A stretch of DNA of 22,977 nt from Scatosoma sp045588185 (lineage in GTDB: Bacteria > Bacillota > Clostridia > Christensenellales > Borkfalkiaceae). The notes below the pieces were generated by a model, which was given only the letters and a program-made list of their open reading frames with translations, did not search any database and was not told the DNA's origin. The DNA lies in assembly GCA_045588185.1 (NCBI GenBank), contig JAZNDR010000056.1, positions 1-22,977 of the forward strand, given 5' to 3'. Positions 22,009 to 22,977 of this stretch are shown in pieces. Both the position numbers and the translations under genes were made by a program. Numbering within the stretch: the first letter of the stretch is position 1; each line of letters begins with the position of its first letter.

Positions 22009-22977
22009 ATGAATTTCACAAAACCACAAAAACTGATTTATGATATGGAGAAATTCTCGGGCGGGGCGATTTCCGTAATATGCGGAAGTATGCTTGTCTG
22101 CGGTGAGAAGGACATCTCTGAAATAAAGCGAGCCGTGAATGAAATTTATCGGCTCAATGATGCTTTGCGTATTCGTATCAGCGAGGATAACGGTGAAGTT
22201 TCGCAAACCGTCAGTGAATACACCGAACAAGATATACCCGTGCTCTGCTTTGAAAACAAAGCAGAGCTGGATCGTTATGCCGAAAGCTATGTAAAGGTAG
22301 CTGTTGATCTTTACGGCAAGCTTTGCGAAATCAATATTGTTGTTCTGCCCGGACAGTACGGTCTGCTCGTTAAGATGCACCATATCGTCGGTGATGCTTG
22401 GACTTTAGCTCTTATGGGAACGCAGTTCAACGCGCTTATGAATGGCGAGGATGTACAAGCCTATTCCTATACAGAGTATATTGAAAACGAAAATGCTTAC
22501 GTTGAGGGTAAGCGTTATGCAAAGGATAGAGAGTTCTTCCTTGAGCAGTTCAAAAAGTGCGATGAGGTGACCTATCTTAACGAAAAACAGACAAACTCGC
22601 TTTCTGCTAACCGCAAGACCTTTATTATCGATACGGAGCAGACAAAGCAACTCAACGCCTATGCTGAAGCAAACAACACCTCTGTATTTATGCTCTTTAC
22701 GGCGGCCCTTTCTACGTATATGAACCGCGTCAAAATGAACGCTGAGAAGTTCTATATTGGAACGGCAGTGCTCAACCGCAGCGGCGCAAAAGAAAAGAAC
22801 ACGATGGGTATGTTTATCAATACCGTACCTATGCTTATCGAGCTTGATAATAGAAAGTCCTTTGCCGAAAATCTCTCTGCAATCGAGGAAACGGCATTCT
22901 CGGTATTCAGACACCAAAAGTATAACTACGTCGATGTATTGGCTTCAATCCGTAAGGAATACACCTTTACTGAAAGG
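22009..22977 (+). CDS. Nonribosomal peptide synthetase, N-terminal condensation domain (3' end outside the window)
   Basis: The frame is open from ATG 22009 (AAGGA ten bases upstream) to the window end, at least 323 residues. The whole visible part is one condensation domain beginning at residue 1 (FTKPQKLIYDMEKF). The catalytic HHxxxD motif is HHIVGDAWT (residues 124-132, catalytic His125); an alanine-tryptophan after the Asp is a known variant. Further along are TVPMLIEL and a KYNYVDVL stretch typical of the C-domain latch/floor region. These enzymes join amino acids or acyl groups on carrier proteins in the cytosol. Because the protein begins with a C domain, it may be a starter condensation domain that acylates the first residue, or a downstream subunit. 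It is preceded by an attenuator-type leader. Confidence 0.88.
   Translation, partial: MNFTKPQKLIYDMEKFSGGAISVICGSMLVCGEKDISEIKRAVNEIYRLNDALRIRISEDNGEVSQTVSEYTEQDIPVLCFENKAELDRYAESYVKVAVDLYGKLCEINIVVLPGQYGLLVKMHHIVGDAWTLALMGTQFNALMNGEDVQAYSYTEYIENENAYVEGKRYAKDREFFLEQFKKCDEVTYLNEKQTNSLSANRKTFIIDTEQTKQLNAYAEANNTSVFMLFTAALSTYMNRVKMNAEKFYIGTAVLNRSGAKEKNTMGMFINTVPMLIELDNRKSFAENLSAIEETAFSVFRHQKYNYVDVLASIRKEYTFTER

Noticed and set aside
21991..22917. Two long minus-strand frames opposite the NRPS start
   Set aside because: They are antisense to a clear condensation domain with a catalytic motif and show no recognisable protein features.

Overview
The window reads as chromosomal DNA of an uncultured Bacillota, most likely a spore-forming Clostridia of the gut type. 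The reasons are AGGAGG-type ribosome binding sites, sigma-A promoters with 17-bp spacers, a PyrK/PyrD-1B type dihydroorotate dehydrogenase, a SpoVB-like flippase, a LysM protein, a sporulation-like promoter, BspA-like surface proteins and a DUF6809-like small protein. No rRNA, tRNA or CRISPR array was seen.

Layout. 1-1349: 3' part of a collagen-like/leucine-rich-repeat surface protein. 1419-4527 (minus): glucose-6-phosphate isomerase and a SpoVB-like lipid flippase. 4608-5215: an AT-rich divergent pair, an XRE repressor and a small unknown protein, with three matching operators between them. 5209-6350: a LysM protein and a candidate spore-coat-type protein behind a sporulation-like promoter. 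6461-7156: a metallophosphoesterase whose start codon lies only 6 nt past its -10 box. 7265-13219: the pyrimidine operon pyrB-pyrC-pyrF-pyrK-pyrD-pyrE, covering carbamoyl aspartate synthesis to UMP. The first three genes are tightly packed, while the last three junctions each carry a 113-118-bp array of five short hairpins. 13400-14446: trpS.

14447-17100 is a rearranged stretch. A 5'-truncated transposase and a 5'-truncated surface-protein gene meet head to head at one junction near 15366-15372, followed by the HU gene (minus). 17145-21256 is an AT-rich island: a possible gene-end remnant with a terminator, then a 1280-residue single-gene protein. That protein has a phosphoribosyltransferase-like N-terminus, a long unknown middle, a degenerate nucleotide-cyclase-like domain and a C-terminal purine-nucleoside-phosphorylase-superfamily domain. 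This is the best candidate for an unrecognised, probably defence-related, system.

21414-21680 encodes a DUF6809-like small protein. From 21758 to the end there is a strong promoter, a roughly 190-nt highly structured leader ending in an intrinsic terminator, and then the first condensation domain of a nonribosomal peptide synthetase that runs off the window. The arrangement suggests a transcription-attenuated, riboswitch-like control of the NRPS.

The two most unusual signals outside protein-coding sequence are the five-hairpin arrays, whose stems vary with compensating changes between the three copies (one copy is flanked by an 18-bp direct repeat), and the NRPS leader RNA.
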